Below are positions 9,731-17,361 of a stretch of 30,160 nt of DNA, piece after piece. Below the pieces are notes generated by a model that had not been told where the DNA came from, searched no databases, and was given only the letters and a program-made list of their open reading frames with translations. This DNA is from CAYVFC01 sp964450715. Its GTDB lineage: Bacteria > Myxococcota_A > Polyangia > Polyangiales > JAFGIB01. Each line of letters starts with the position of its first letter. The first letter of the stretch is position 1. The stretch spans positions 1 through 30,160 of the forward strand of contig CAYVFC010000100.1 in NCBI GenBank assembly GCA_964450715.1, in the 5' to 3' direction. A program made the position numbers and the translations under genes.

Positions 9731-11464
9731 TCAGCCGCGGATGACGCGGGGGATGAGCATCTGGTGGTGGGGGCAGATGGAAGCCGGGTTCTGGTAGGCC
9801 GCTCCGGCAAAGGCGACCAGGTAGTTGCGCAGATCCTCGAAGCGGACGATCTCATCGACGAATCCGCGGCGGGCGCAGTAGACCGGGTGGGAGCGCTCCC
9901 GGTACTGCTTTGCCAGCGCGTTCATCTGGTCGATGACCGGCTGCAGATCGTTTCCGGCCTTGTCCTCCTTGACCAGGCGGCGCGAGAACGAGGCCACCGC
10001 CGCGGTTTCGCCGTGCATGACCTGGATCTCGGTGGTGGGGGTACCTAGGGTAAAGGCGTTGTGGTCGTTGGCTGTGGGCCCGCCCATCACGTAGTGCGCC
10101 GCCGCGGTGCCCTTGCGCAGCACCACCAGTACCATGGGCAGATCGGTCTGCTGGATGGAGTAGATGAGCGACTGGCCCAGGCCGAGCACCTCGGCCTTCT
10201 CCGCCACGTCGCCCACGTCGATGCCCGAGGTGTCCTGCAGCCAGACGATGGGGATGCGGTCGCGGCCGCAGAGGGTGACGAACTCGTTCATCTTGATCAG
10301 ACCCTGGCGGTAGAGCTTGCCACCGATGCCCGGATAGTCGGCATACTCGGGGTAGCCGGACGGCAGCAGACCCTGGCGGTTGCCGATGCAGCCCACCAGG
10401 AAGCCGTCGATTCTGGCCAGTCCGCAGTAGATCTCCGGGCCGTAGTCGGGCCTGAACTCCAGGTGCTCGGAGCCGTCGAGAAGGCGGGCCAGGATCTGCT
10501 CCAGCTGGTAGGCCTGCTTCTGGTCGGCCGGGACGATGCGGGCGAGCTCGTCGGCGGGAAAGCGAGGCGGAGCGGGGTCGGCGACGCGGAAGAACCCCGG
10601 GTCGTAGGCGGGCATGTTCTTCATGTACTGGCGGATGCCGTCGAGCACCCCCTGCTCGGTGTCGTAGACGTGCCGGAAGAAGCCGGTTTCGTCGTAATGG
10701 ATCTCGACCCGGCCGGGGGGCTTGGCGCGCAACCGGTTCTGCGCCTCGATGATCTGCCTGGCGCCCTCCAGGTCGAAATGCCCCTTGGGGCTCATGCCGC
10801 CCACGATGCCGGCGCCGCCCACGGCGATGTTGCACTCCTTGTGGGCGAAGAGCACGGTGGGGCTGATGCCGTGGTAGCCGCCGCCGGCTGGGTTGGTGCC
10901 GTAAATGCCCACCAGCACCGGAACGCCGAGCTGGTTCAACCGGCTGTGGCGGAAGAACGGAGCGCCGTTGCCGCGGCGGTCGGGATAGACCTCTTCCTGC
11001 TCGGTGAGCTTGACGCCCGAGCAGTTGAGGATCCAGATGAGCGGGACGCGGAGCCGCTCGGCCAGATCGGTGACGCGCAGGATGTTTTCCGCCTGACCCT
11101 TGATCCAGGCGCCGGCCATGACCTTGTTGTCCGAGGCGATGACCACCGCCCACTTGCCGCCCACCTTGGCCAGGCCGTCGATCACCCCGGTGGTGCCCTC
11201 TGCGTTGAATCCGGGGTCGTAGATGGTGTGCAGCGGGCACCAGGTGCCGGGATCGACCAGGTAGTCTATGCGCTGCCAGGCGGTGAGCTGGCCGCGGTCG
11301 TTGATCTTGGCGGCGGGCAGGCCGGCCGACTTGACCCGTTCGATCTCGACGGCGATCTGTTCCTCGACCTGGCGGACCAGCTGCAGGTTGTCGTCGGATC
11401 GGAGAAGCTCCCGCTTCTTCAGCGGGCGGCCGAGCTCGTTCATCTTCTGGAAGTAGGATTTCAC
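9731..11464 (-). CDS. gcdA: Glutaconyl-CoA decarboxylase, carboxyltransferase alpha subunit
   Basis: A 577-residue carboxyltransferase with both crotonase-like halves on one chain, as in GcdA of Acidaminococcus (about 587 residues). It moves CO2 from glutaconyl-CoA to biotin, releasing crotonyl-CoA. The match is recognisable along the whole length: PGTWCPLHT near the N-terminus, VIASDNKVMAGAW, YGTNPAGGGYH, GGAGIVGGMSPKGH, GIGGKLYRQGLIKMNEF, IVWLQDTSGIDVG and QNPASICPHHQ at the end. This extended N-terminus and closing motif favour Gcd over methylmalonyl-CoA decarboxylase. No biotin carboxylase gene is nearby, which fits a decarboxylase rather than an ATP-dependent carboxylase. Start GTG 11464 with a GAAGGT ribosome site; 87 bases separate it from the biotin carrier gene. 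Confidence 0.95.
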   Translation of the reverse strand: MKSYFQKMNELGRPLKKRELLRSDDNLQLVRQVEEQIAVEIERVKSAGLPAAKINDRGQLTAWQRIDYLVDPGTWCPLHTIYDPGFNAEGTTGVIDGLAKVGGKWAVVIASDNKVMAGAWIKGQAENILRVTDLAERLRVPLIWILNCSGVKLTEQEEVYPDRRGNGAPFFRHSRLNQLGVPVLVGIYGTNPAGGGYHGISPTVLFAHKECNIAVGGAGIVGGMSPKGHFDLEGARQIIEAQNRLRAKPPGRVEIHYDETGFFRHVYDTEQGVLDGIRQYMKNMPAYDPGFFRVADPAPPRFPADELARIVPADQKQAYQLEQILARLLDGSEHLEFRPDYGPEIYCGLARIDGFLVGCIGNRQGLLPSGYPEYADYPGIGGKLYRQGLIKMNEFVTLCGRDRIPIVWLQDTSGIDVGDVAEKAEVLGLGQSLIYSIQQTDLPMVLVVLRKGTAAAHYVMGGPTANDHNAFTLGTPTTEIQVMHGETAAVASFSRRLVKEDKAGNDLQPVIDQMNALAKQYRERSHPVYCARRGFVDEIVRFEDLRNYLVAFAGAAYQNPASICPHHQMLIPRVIRG

Positions 11465-11478
11465 GGGCGTACCTTCTA

Positions 11479-11502
11479 CGGTTGTCGGTTCTCGGTTGTC
11501 GG
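11479..11502. repeat. Short tandem direct repeat between gcdC and gcdA
   Basis: CGGTTGTCGG occurs at 11479-11488 and again at 11493-11502, a 14-base period, in the leader of gcdA. Could be chance or a processing/regulatory site. Confidence 0.3.
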
Positions 11503-11551
11503 ATCCGGGAAGGAAAGAATCGGGAGGTCAGACGAGTAACCCCTGCATCCT

Positions 11552-11767
11552 CTATTCTATGACGGCGAGCACGGTGTCGCTCTCGACCTCCTGGCCCTCC
11601 TTCACGCAAAACTCCTTGACCTTGCCGTCCACCGGGGAGACCACCGGGGTTTCCATCTTGAGGGCCTCGATCATCAGGATGGGCTCGTCCTCCTCGACCT
11701 CGTCGCCGACCTCGACCAGGAAACGGACGACCTTGCCGACCATGGGTGCGTAGACCTCTGTTGCCAT
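11552..11767 (-). CDS. gcdC: Biotin carboxyl carrier protein of the glutaconyl-CoA decarboxylase
   Basis: A 71-residue stand-alone biotinyl domain. Lys37 in EALKMETP is the biotinylation site; the usual EAMKM is changed to EALKM, which is a tolerated variant. The domain is complete (APMVGKV at the start, VKEGQEV near the end). The long Ala/Pro linker and N-terminal region of classical GcdC (about 145 residues) are missing, so this is a minimal carrier. A GAGGAG ribosome site precedes ATG 11767. It shuttles carboxybiotin between GcdA and GcdB. It lies 24 bases after the OadG-like gene. Confidence 0.93.
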   Translation of the reverse strand: MATEVYAPMVGKVVRFLVEVGDEVEEDEPILMIEALKMETPVVSPVDGKVKEFCVKEGQEVESDTVLAVIE

Positions 11768-11791
11768 GTCATTCTCCTCGGGGATTGGGGT

Positions 11792-11929
11792 TCAGGCGGG
11801 CTTGTCCTTCTTCTTGCGGCCGAAGAGCCTGCCGATGACGATGAGCACTAGCATAAGGACCAGCAGGTTCGTGAACACGCCGCCGATGCCGACGGTGACC
11901 AGCTCGATTGCCTGTGAGAAGTCGCCCAT
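11792..11929 (-). CDS. Minimal OadG/GcdD-like membrane subunit (45 residues)
   Basis: A 45-residue protein with one membrane span (roughly residues 12-33, including NLLVLMLVLIVIG) followed by a strongly basic tail, GRLFGRKKKDK. One N-terminal membrane helix plus a charged tail is the plan of the gamma/delta subunit (OadG/GcdD) that holds the decarboxylase complex together. Here the tail is far shorter than usual (GcdD is about 107 residues). The position immediately upstream of the biotin carrier in a gcd cluster is the main support. Start ATG 11929; the ribosome site is weak. An annotation pipeline could miss it because of its size. Confidence 0.7.
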   Translation of the reverse strand: MGDFSQAIELVTVGIGGVFTNLLVLMLVLIVIGRLFGRKKKDKPA

Positions 11930-12030
11930 GCTTGACTTGGGGTTCTGTCGAGGACCCGGCCGCCGGAGGTGGCGCCGCCCTCGTCGGGATTCGTACGGTG
12001 AGATTTCCCGTCACGGAGACTTATAGCAGC

Positions 12031-12059
12031 AAAACCCGCTTGCGCGAAGAGCGCGCGGG
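12031..12059 (-). terminator. Rho-independent terminator between the reductase operon and the gcd operon
   Basis: Read on the minus strand, CCCGC-GCGC and GCGC-AA-GCGGG (12059 to 12035) pair around a TCTTC loop with a two-base bulge. A TTTT run follows (12034-12031). It lies after the small membrane protein gene and before the 45-residue subunit gene, so the two units may be transcribed separately. Confidence 0.55.
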
Positions 12060-12118
12060 CAGACGGGAGGCGTCGACAGACGGACGCGTATCCCGGCGGT
12101 AGCGGTCTGCTCGCCTTC

Positions 12119-12469
12119 TCACATTCGACGGTAGGGGACGAGGTGAACGAGAAAGACGATCGCCGCCCAGAAACCCGCGATCCGAAAGAGCCAGACCACT
12201 TCCGCGTGTAGCAGCGCTTCCAGGCTGGTCCATACCTCGGTCCAACTCTGCAACGCGCGCCCCGGCAGGACCTCGGCCCCCGTCGTTGCTGTCACCACCA
12301 GGTAGGTGACGAAGATGACCGCGCTAATGAAAAGGTCCCAGAGCCTCTTGTTCTCGGGCAAGAGGCTGGCGGTCAGCGTCAACCCCAGCACGAAGGTCAC
12401 CGCCAGCGAGGTGACCGTTCCCATGATGAGGCAGATACAAGCAGCGATGGTCCAGTAGACGAACGTCAT
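12119..12469 (-). CDS. Small integral membrane protein of unknown function
   Basis: A 116-residue protein with about three hydrophobic segments: residues ~3-33 (one long or two short helices), ~43-62 and a C-terminal one before the ending LVPYRRM. I chose the ATG at 12469 because the open frame upstream of it reads into the radical SAM gene and looks non-coding. It starts 23 bases after the radical SAM stop and is the last gene before a candidate terminator, so it belongs to the reductase operon. No family recognised. A role as membrane anchor or electron/ion link for the operon enzymes is possible but only a guess from position. Confidence 0.65.
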   Translation of the reverse strand: MTFVYWTIAACICLIMGTVTSLAVTFVLGLTLTASLLPENKRLWDLFISAVIFVTYLVVTATTGAEVLPGRALQSWTEVWTSLEALLHAEVVWLFRIAGFWAAIVFLVHLVPYRRM

Positions 12470-12492
12470 GGGGGGGCGGGAAGGGAGGGGGG

Positions 12493-13575
12493 TCAGGTCT
12501 CGGCGTCGTGCTCGTCGAGGTGAAGGTAGAATTCCGCGGGAGATAGTTCGGTGAAACTGCCCTGCGCGGAAAGGTGGCGCCGCAGATCCAGGCAGAGGTG
12601 GCATTTTGAGAAGTAGCCGTCCGTCTGGGGCTGGAAATCTCGCTCCTGGGCGAAGAGGAACAGGCCCTGGAAGTCATCGTCGGCGATGAAACCCAGGACC
12701 GGGCGCTGTTGCAGGTCGACGCCGTCTCGTAGCAGGCCCTCCAAATCGCGGCAGTCGCCGAGCGACAGGCCCCCGCAGAATCCGGGGACGTAGTTGCCGT
12801 AATTGTCGAGGTGGTTGTGCCAGCTGCGCAGGAAGGGAGGGTTGCAGCCCTGGCGGAAGAAGCTCTCCGCCGGACGCATCGGTAACAGCTCTTGTAGTAC
12901 GCTCTTCAAACGGAAGGGGGCGCGACCCATGACGAAGAATTCGACGTTTCGCAGCAGATCCCCCCTGCTCTCCAGCTTCAGGTACTCGTCGAAGGGGATG
13001 CGCCCTTTCAGGCCCCAGGCGCGGAAGCGGCGGAAGTAGTCGATCTGGTAGACCATCAGGTTGCGACCGAACAGCTCGAGCCCGATGCGGATGGCGCGTT
13101 CAGTTCTCTCGAAGGGGACGTAGGGCAGGAAGAAGGGGTTGACCGAGACCATTAGGCCGCGCATCCCCTTCGACTTGAGCAGCGCCATCCTGTCGCGGGT
13201 CTCCTCGTCGTTCGTGCACCAGAATCCGTTGGTCTCGGCGAAGAGCGAGGGGATGTTCAGTTCCTTCGCCGTTTCGAAGGCGGTGCACAGTAGATCGAAA
13301 TCGAGAAAGGGCTCGCCGCCGGTGAAGTGAAGCCCGTCGCTCAGGCCCAGCGAGTCCGGTCCCCAGGGCGCGGGGGTGATATGGCCGGCGAGCTGTTCGA
13401 GGATGGTGCCGAGATCGGTTTCCGAGATCCAGGGGCTCTTCCAGCGGGGGGTACAGGCGTACATACAATGGGCGCACTCGGCCATGCACCTGTAGGAGAG
13501 GATAAGGCCGGCCGAGGTCGGTTCCGGTACCGGAAGGACCTGTCGCTTCTGCTTCCGCCGGTTGCTTCTGAACAA
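12493..13575 (-). CDS. Radical SAM protein with extra C-terminal cysteines
   Basis: A 360-residue radical SAM enzyme. The cluster motif Cys30-x3-Cys34-x2-Cys37 (CMAECAHC) and the SAM-binding GGEPF at 86-90 are intact. Further cysteines at 244, 267, 275, 325 and 328 (ending in CHLC) suggest one auxiliary Fe-S cluster, in the manner of SPASM/twitch proteins, although I cannot match a specific subfamily. It may modify a peptide, protein or cofactor; no small precursor peptide gene is evident next to it. It lies 27 bases downstream of the GMC oxidoreductase gene, in the same operon as the reductase subunits, which suggests maturation or a linked reaction (inference). Substrate unknown. Confidence 0.85.
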   Translation of the reverse strand: MFRSNRRKQKRQVLPVPEPTSAGLILSYRCMAECAHCMYACTPRWKSPWISETDLGTILEQLAGHITPAPWGPDSLGLSDGLHFTGGEPFLDFDLLCTAFETAKELNIPSLFAETNGFWCTNDEETRDRMALLKSKGMRGLMVSVNPFFLPYVPFERTERAIRIGLELFGRNLMVYQIDYFRRFRAWGLKGRIPFDEYLKLESRGDLLRNVEFFVMGRAPFRLKSVLQELLPMRPAESFFRQGCNPPFLRSWHNHLDNYGNYVPGFCGGLSLGDCRDLEGLLRDGVDLQQRPVLGFIADDDFQGLFLFAQERDFQPQTDGYFSKCHLCLDLRRHLSAQGSFTELSPAEFYLHLDEHDAET

Positions 13576-13602
13576 GCTTTCGTCCCCCTCGTCGCCAGGC
13601 GA

Positions 13603-14892
13603 TCAGGCTAGATGCCTGGCCAGGCGTTTGCCCAGGCAGATGATGGTGAACACCGGCGGTAAGCCCCAGGGCTCGGGGATGACCGAGCAGTCGCAAACGT
13701 ACAGGTTGTCGTATTTGAGGCTCTTGAGGTCGGTGTTCACCACCTGGCCGATCTTGGCCGTTCCGCCCGGGTGGGCGGCCAGGGGTACGGTCTTGAAAAC
13801 GCCTTTGGCCCCCGCGTTCTCGAGGATCTTTTTGGCCCGCTCGTACCCGGAGCGCAGCTTATGCTTGTCGTCCTTGGTCAGCGACTTGCGCACCCCGCCG
13901 CCGTCGGTGATCTTGCCGGCCAGGTCGTCCTTGATCTTGATCATGATGCGCAGCATCCGGCCCTGGGAAAAGGCGCGGTGCACCCGCATCACCGATAGCG
14001 AGAACAGAGAGTCCAGCGCCGGGGGAAGCGCCATGTCGGTCATCACGTATCCCTCGTCCGACATGTGGACGCCGGCCGACATGGGGATCTCGTCGCCTGC
14101 CCTGAGGTCGCTTACCGTGCCGCAAGCGGTGACCAGCGGATCGAAGAAGAAGTCGTACCCGGCCTCCTCGATACCCGAGCGGCGCAGGATCAAGGGTGTA
14201 CCGATCCCGCCGGCCGCGACGATGATCCGGTCCGCGGACGCGTTGGCCTTCTTGCCCCGGTGCCTGTACTCGACGCCGGTGGCCGTGTTGCCCTCGACCA
14301 GCACCCGCTCCACCCGGGCGTGATCGAGCAGGGTCGCGCCCTTCTGCACGGCCTGTTCGACCAGCATCTTGCTGCTCCACTTCACGTCGTGCGGGTCGCC
14401 GTAGTAGCCGAACTTCATCCCCGGCTGCCAGCGATCCTGGAACATGAACTTGTCCAGCTTTTGCCAGTTGTATCCCAGATCCTGCGCGCTCTGCATGATG
14501 CGGGCCGCCATGGGCGTGAACATCTCGTCCTTGAGCGGGCCGATGGGAAGCTCCTGGCGCACTGTTTCCATCTCCTGCTGTAGATCGACCCCGTGAGCCC
14601 GCAGCATCTGCACCGGCACCGGGAAGCAGGTCCCGTAGTAGAAGATGGAGCTTCCGCCCATGAGCATTCCCCGGACTATGCCCAACCCTTGGCTGGTGAC
14701 TACCATGCTGTGGGGCGGAGAGGCTCCGTAGCGGATGTACTGCGACAGCTTTCCCTCGAGCTTCAGATCTGGGCCCCACTCCAGGATCAGCACCCTCTTG
14801 CCCTGCAGGGTCAGATCCCGGGCCACGGAACCGCCTCCGGGGCCGCTTCCCACCACGATGGCGTCGTATTTCGTTTCGACCTGTTCGCTCAT
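13603..14892 (-). CDS. GMC-family FAD-dependent oxidoreductase
   Basis: A 429-residue flavoprotein. The N-terminal Rossmann motif is GSGPGGGS (residues 15-22), and GGSSIFYYG follows near residue 85. The C-terminal GMC signature is present as HPGGTAKIG (His ~374) and DCSVIPEPWGLPPVFTI. The usual Asn-Pro in that last motif is replaced (LPPV), so one catalytic residue of classical GMC enzymes appears altered. These enzymes usually oxidise alcohols, sometimes ring carbons. I chose ATG 14892, which has an AAGGAAG ribosome site, over a GTG eight codons upstream. It sits between the ACS-like gene (110 bases upstream) and the radical SAM gene. Its presence in a reductase operon suggests action on a cyclic alcohol or dienol intermediate, but this is inference only. 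Confidence 0.88.
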   Translation of the reverse strand: MSEQVETKYDAIVVGSGPGGGSVARDLTLQGKRVLILEWGPDLKLEGKLSQYIRYGASPPHSMVVTSQGLGIVRGMLMGGSSIFYYGTCFPVPVQMLRAHGVDLQQEMETVRQELPIGPLKDEMFTPMAARIMQSAQDLGYNWQKLDKFMFQDRWQPGMKFGYYGDPHDVKWSSKMLVEQAVQKGATLLDHARVERVLVEGNTATGVEYRHRGKKANASADRIIVAAGGIGTPLILRRSGIEEAGYDFFFDPLVTACGTVSDLRAGDEIPMSAGVHMSDEGYVMTDMALPPALDSLFSLSVMRVHRAFSQGRMLRIMIKIKDDLAGKITDGGGVRKSLTKDDKHKLRSGYERAKKILENAGAKGVFKTVPLAAHPGGTAKIGQVVNTDLKSLKYDNLYVCDCSVIPEPWGLPPVFTIICLGKRLARHLA

Positions 14893-15001
14893 GAGGGCTT
14901 CCTTTCCCGTCTCCACGTCCTTACCCGAGGATCGCTCGACACGGCGCAGCCTACCGTAGCACCCGGCTTTTGTTAACCGCGTAGATGATGGCCCGCCCCC
15001 G

Positions 15002-15718
15002 TCAGCCCTGCGGCCGCTCGAGCTTATCCCGGCGGATGCGGGCGATGTCCTCTACCGTCTCGCAGACCGGGCGATATTCGCAGGTGTCGCAGTCGAAATG
15101 CTCTTCCTCGGACATCTTGACCAGCGCGCCGGTGATGCGCCGCACCTGCTCGGCCGTCTCCCGCAGGGCCAGGATCTCCTGCTTGCCCCGCGTGACAAAG
15201 AGCACCTGGACCGCCCTCGCCGGCAGAGCTTGCCGGATATTGGCCGCAAGGGCCGTGCCCAGGTGGCCGAAGCAGAGCCCCCCTCGCCGCGCCTGGTGCG
15301 AGACGCGGCACCAGATGCTCTGCCGGCTCGGCATCACCCGCGACATGAAGCCCTCGAGCTCGGCGGTAAAAACAGCCTCGCGGATGGCGCGATGGGTGGC
15401 ATAGGCGTCGGTGAAATCCCCAGAAACGAGCACCACCCGGGCCAGAGGCGCGCCCTCGAGCCCGATCTCGTCGATGTCCGGTCCCAACAACAGGATCGCG
15501 TCGCCCTCGGGTAGCACCTCGGGCGTCCAGACGAGGAAGCAGAGCGACCCGCGGGCCGGGTTGCCCAACTCGACCGCGGTCGCTTCCTGTAGCACCAGGC
15601 TCGATCCGCGCGGCCATCCCTCGTACGCGGACGGATCGAACGAGCGCAGCAGGCCCTGGTCGCGCCGGCGCGCGATGTGGTCCTGCAGGAAAGCTACCTG
15701 TTCGTCGAAGAGGCCCAT
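15002..15718 (-). CDS. Truncated acetyl-CoA synthase (AcsB/CdhC)-like protein
   Basis: A 238-residue protein resembling the central part of the acetyl-CoA synthase beta subunit. From memory of that family, the aligned signposts are ELG(G/N)P near 50, GPDIDE at 79-84, the two-stretch helix region with QSIWCRVS at ~133-140, and HLGTALAANI before a VQVLFVT strand at ~171. After this comes FDCDTCEYRPVC (Cys210, Cys213, Cys219), which lines up with the start of the A-cluster motif of AcsB. The fourth cysteine and the later Gly-Cys-Gly nickel-binding motif are absent. It therefore probably cannot make acetyl-CoA, but may bind an Fe-S cluster or a corrinoid/CoA partner. It starts 14 bases after the second activator gene, firmly inside the reductase operon. 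Role unknown. Confidence 0.7.
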   Translation of the reverse strand: MGLFDEQVAFLQDHIARRRDQGLLRSFDPSAYEGWPRGSSLVLQEATAVELGNPARGSLCFLVWTPEVLPEGDAILLLGPDIDEIGLEGAPLARVVLVSGDFTDAYATHRAIREAVFTAELEGFMSRVMPSRQSIWCRVSHQARRGGLCFGHLGTALAANIRQALPARAVQVLFVTRGKQEILALRETAEQVRRITGALVKMSEEEHFDCDTCEYRPVCETVEDIARIRRDKLERPQG

Positions 15719-15732
15719 CGAGCTTCAAGGAA

Positions 15733-16503
15733 CTATCCTGGATCGCCGAGCAGCGCCGCGCCCACGGCGGCGGCCAGCTGCGGGTCGTAGGGGAATCGCA
15801 GCGGTTCTTTGCTCAGCGCGCGCCGCACGGCCGAGCCGATGGTTTCGATGCGCGCTACCCCGCCCGTCAAGGCGTACGCACCGTCGACCCCGAGGCGGTT
15901 CGCCTGAGCGATCGCCATCCGGGCCACCGAGGCGCAGACCGCCGCCATCACCTCGGCCGCGCTCTGCCCGCTGTTGAGCAGGCCGATCACCTCGCTCTCG
16001 GCGAACACGCCGCACTGGTTGCTGATGGCCAAACCGCCGGTTGCCCGGGCGACGACCGCGTCCACCTCGCCGAGCGGCGTACCGAGCTTCCCGGTCATCA
16101 CTTCCAGAAATCGTCCGGAGCCGGAGGCGCACTTGTCGTTCTTCATGAAATCGACCACCTCGCCCTCTCGATTCATGGCGATGGCGGTGATGCTCTGCCC
16201 TCCCATGTCCAGGCAGAAGCGCGCTTCGGGAAGATAAAAAGACGTGGCCGCGCCCAGGCAGACCAGGGTGTCTTCCGCGAAGTCGGGACCCGGATAGAGC
16301 TCGGCGCCGCTGCCGGTGACGCCGACGCTGTCGACGCGGTCTGCACTGAGCCCGCTCCCGCGCACGACCTCGTGCAGCAGCTCTGGCGCCTGCTTGGAGG
16401 CCAGGGCCGAGGTGCGGACCATCCCGCTTCCCAGCAAGATCTCACCGTCGATGAGCACGGCCTTGGTGAAGAGGCTGCCGATGTCCACGCCCGCGGTGAT
16501 CAC
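15733..16503 (-). CDS. ATPase activator subunit, BcrA/BcrD/HgdC family (second of two)
   Basis: A 256-residue ASKHA-fold ATPase that binds a [4Fe-4S] cluster at a homo- or heterodimer interface and injects electrons into the dehydratase/reductase partner using ATP. Seen: DIGSLFTKAV at 7-16, DMGGQS at 99-104, cluster ligands Cys125 (NDKCASGSGRF) and Cys164 (SNQCGVFAE), and LTGGVA near 216. The true start is the GTG at 16503, whose GTGA overlaps the stop of the previous activator gene; a longer frame upstream is only the shadow of that gene. Two different activator subunits in tandem are the hallmark of class I benzoyl-CoA reductases, whereas HgdC-type systems normally have one. Which of the two is BcrA- or BcrD-like I cannot say. 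Confidence 0.9.
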   Translation of the reverse strand: MITAGVDIGSLFTKAVLIDGEILLGSGMVRTSALASKQAPELLHEVVRGSGLSADRVDSVGVTGSGAELYPGPDFAEDTLVCLGAATSFYLPEARFCLDMGGQSITAIAMNREGEVVDFMKNDKCASGSGRFLEVMTGKLGTPLGEVDAVVARATGGLAISNQCGVFAESEVIGLLNSGQSAAEVMAAVCASVARMAIAQANRLGVDGAYALTGGVARIETIGSAVRRALSKEPLRFPYDPQLAAAVGAALLGDPG

Positions 16504-17291
16504 AAAGCTTCTCCCATTTGCATGGCGTATGCCGCGGCTCCATAGGCACCCACCAGCTGCGGATCGATCTCCGGGTAGACCAGCCGGCAGCCCAGGTCGC
16601 TCTGCAGCTGTCGCCGGATGGCCGGGTTCTTGGCCACCCCGCCGGTGAGCATGATCTCCCTCTCCGGTCCCACCCTGCGGACCAGCGCCACCACTCGGGC
16701 GGCCATGGCCTGGTTGATGCCCGCGGCGATGTCGGCCCGGTCCGTACCCCGCTGCAGGGAATGCAGGACCTCGGTCTCCACGTAGATGGTACAGCGGCTG
16801 CTGACCGCCACCGGGTTGCGCGCGCGCAGCGACATCTGGCCCAGCTCCTCGAGCTCGACCTCCAGCGCGCGGCTCATCACCTCCAGGAAGTGCCCGGTGC
16901 CCGCCGCGCACTTGTCGTTCATGACGAAGTTGCCCAGCTTGCCCTGGCCGTCGACGCGGATGACCTTGGCGTCCTGCCCTCCGATGTCGATCACCGTGCG
17001 TACGGAGCGATCGAGGTTGAAGGCGCCGAAGCCGTGGCAGGAGATCTCGGACATGTTCCGGTCCGCCAGGGCCTGCTTCTCGATGGCCTCGCGGCCGTAG
17101 CCGGTGCTCACCGTGTAGGCGATGTCCTGGCGGCGCCTCCCGCCGCGCTCGAGCGCTCGCTCGAGCACCGCCCGGGCCGAGGCCACCGGGTCGGGCAGCA
17201 CCGGCATGATTTCAAAGCCCGCCAATTTGCCGTCGGCCAGCAGCACGGCTTCGGCGCTGAGAGAGCCTATGTCGATACCCGCGAATAGCAT
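16500..17291 (-). CDS. ATPase activator subunit, BcrA/BcrD/HgdC family (first of two)
   Basis: A 263-residue ATPase of the same family. DIGSLSAEAV at 7-16, DIGGQDAK at 102-109, cluster ligands Cys128 (NDKCAAGTGHF) and Cys167 (SSRCTIYVE), and LTGGVAKNPA in the C-terminal half are intact. It differs clearly in sequence from the following subunit, so the pair would form a heterodimer. Length fits HgdC (about 260) and BzdP-like subunits rather than the long BcrA of Thauera. Start ATG 17291. It is separated from the upstream Fe-S subunit gene by 195 bases that hold a large hairpin, the only real gap inside the operon. Confidence 0.91.
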   Translation of the reverse strand: MLFAGIDIGSLSAEAVLLADGKLAGFEIMPVLPDPVASARAVLERALERGGRRRQDIAYTVSTGYGREAIEKQALADRNMSEISCHGFGAFNLDRSVRTVIDIGGQDAKVIRVDGQGKLGNFVMNDKCAAGTGHFLEVMSRALEVELEELGQMSLRARNPVAVSSRCTIYVETEVLHSLQRGTDRADIAAGINQAMAARVVALVRRVGPEREIMLTGGVAKNPAIRRQLQSDLGCRLVYPEIDPQLVGAYGAAAYAMQMGEAL

Positions 17292-17361
17292 GGCCGAGCG
17301 CTCCGGGTTCTACCGACTTCCTCGACGGCCGGTGAAACGGCGGGATTCTTCAGTCGTATCG

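Noticed and set aside
9731..11464. Acetyl-/propionyl-CoA carboxylase beta subunit
   Set aside because: No biotin carboxylase nearby, an OadB pump is adjacent, and the N- and C-terminal motifs are those of glutaconyl-CoA decarboxylase alpha.
10061..11539. Long open frame (492 codons) on the plus strand opposite gcdA
   Set aside because: Antisense to a certain gene, typical high-GC shadow with no family resemblance. The same holds for 17745-19163 opposite the Fe-S subunit genes.
15002..15718. Cas4/PD-(D/E)XK nuclease-like reading, prompted by the C-terminal cysteine cluster
   Set aside because: No nuclease motif and no CRISPR context; the central landmarks match acetyl-CoA synthase far better.
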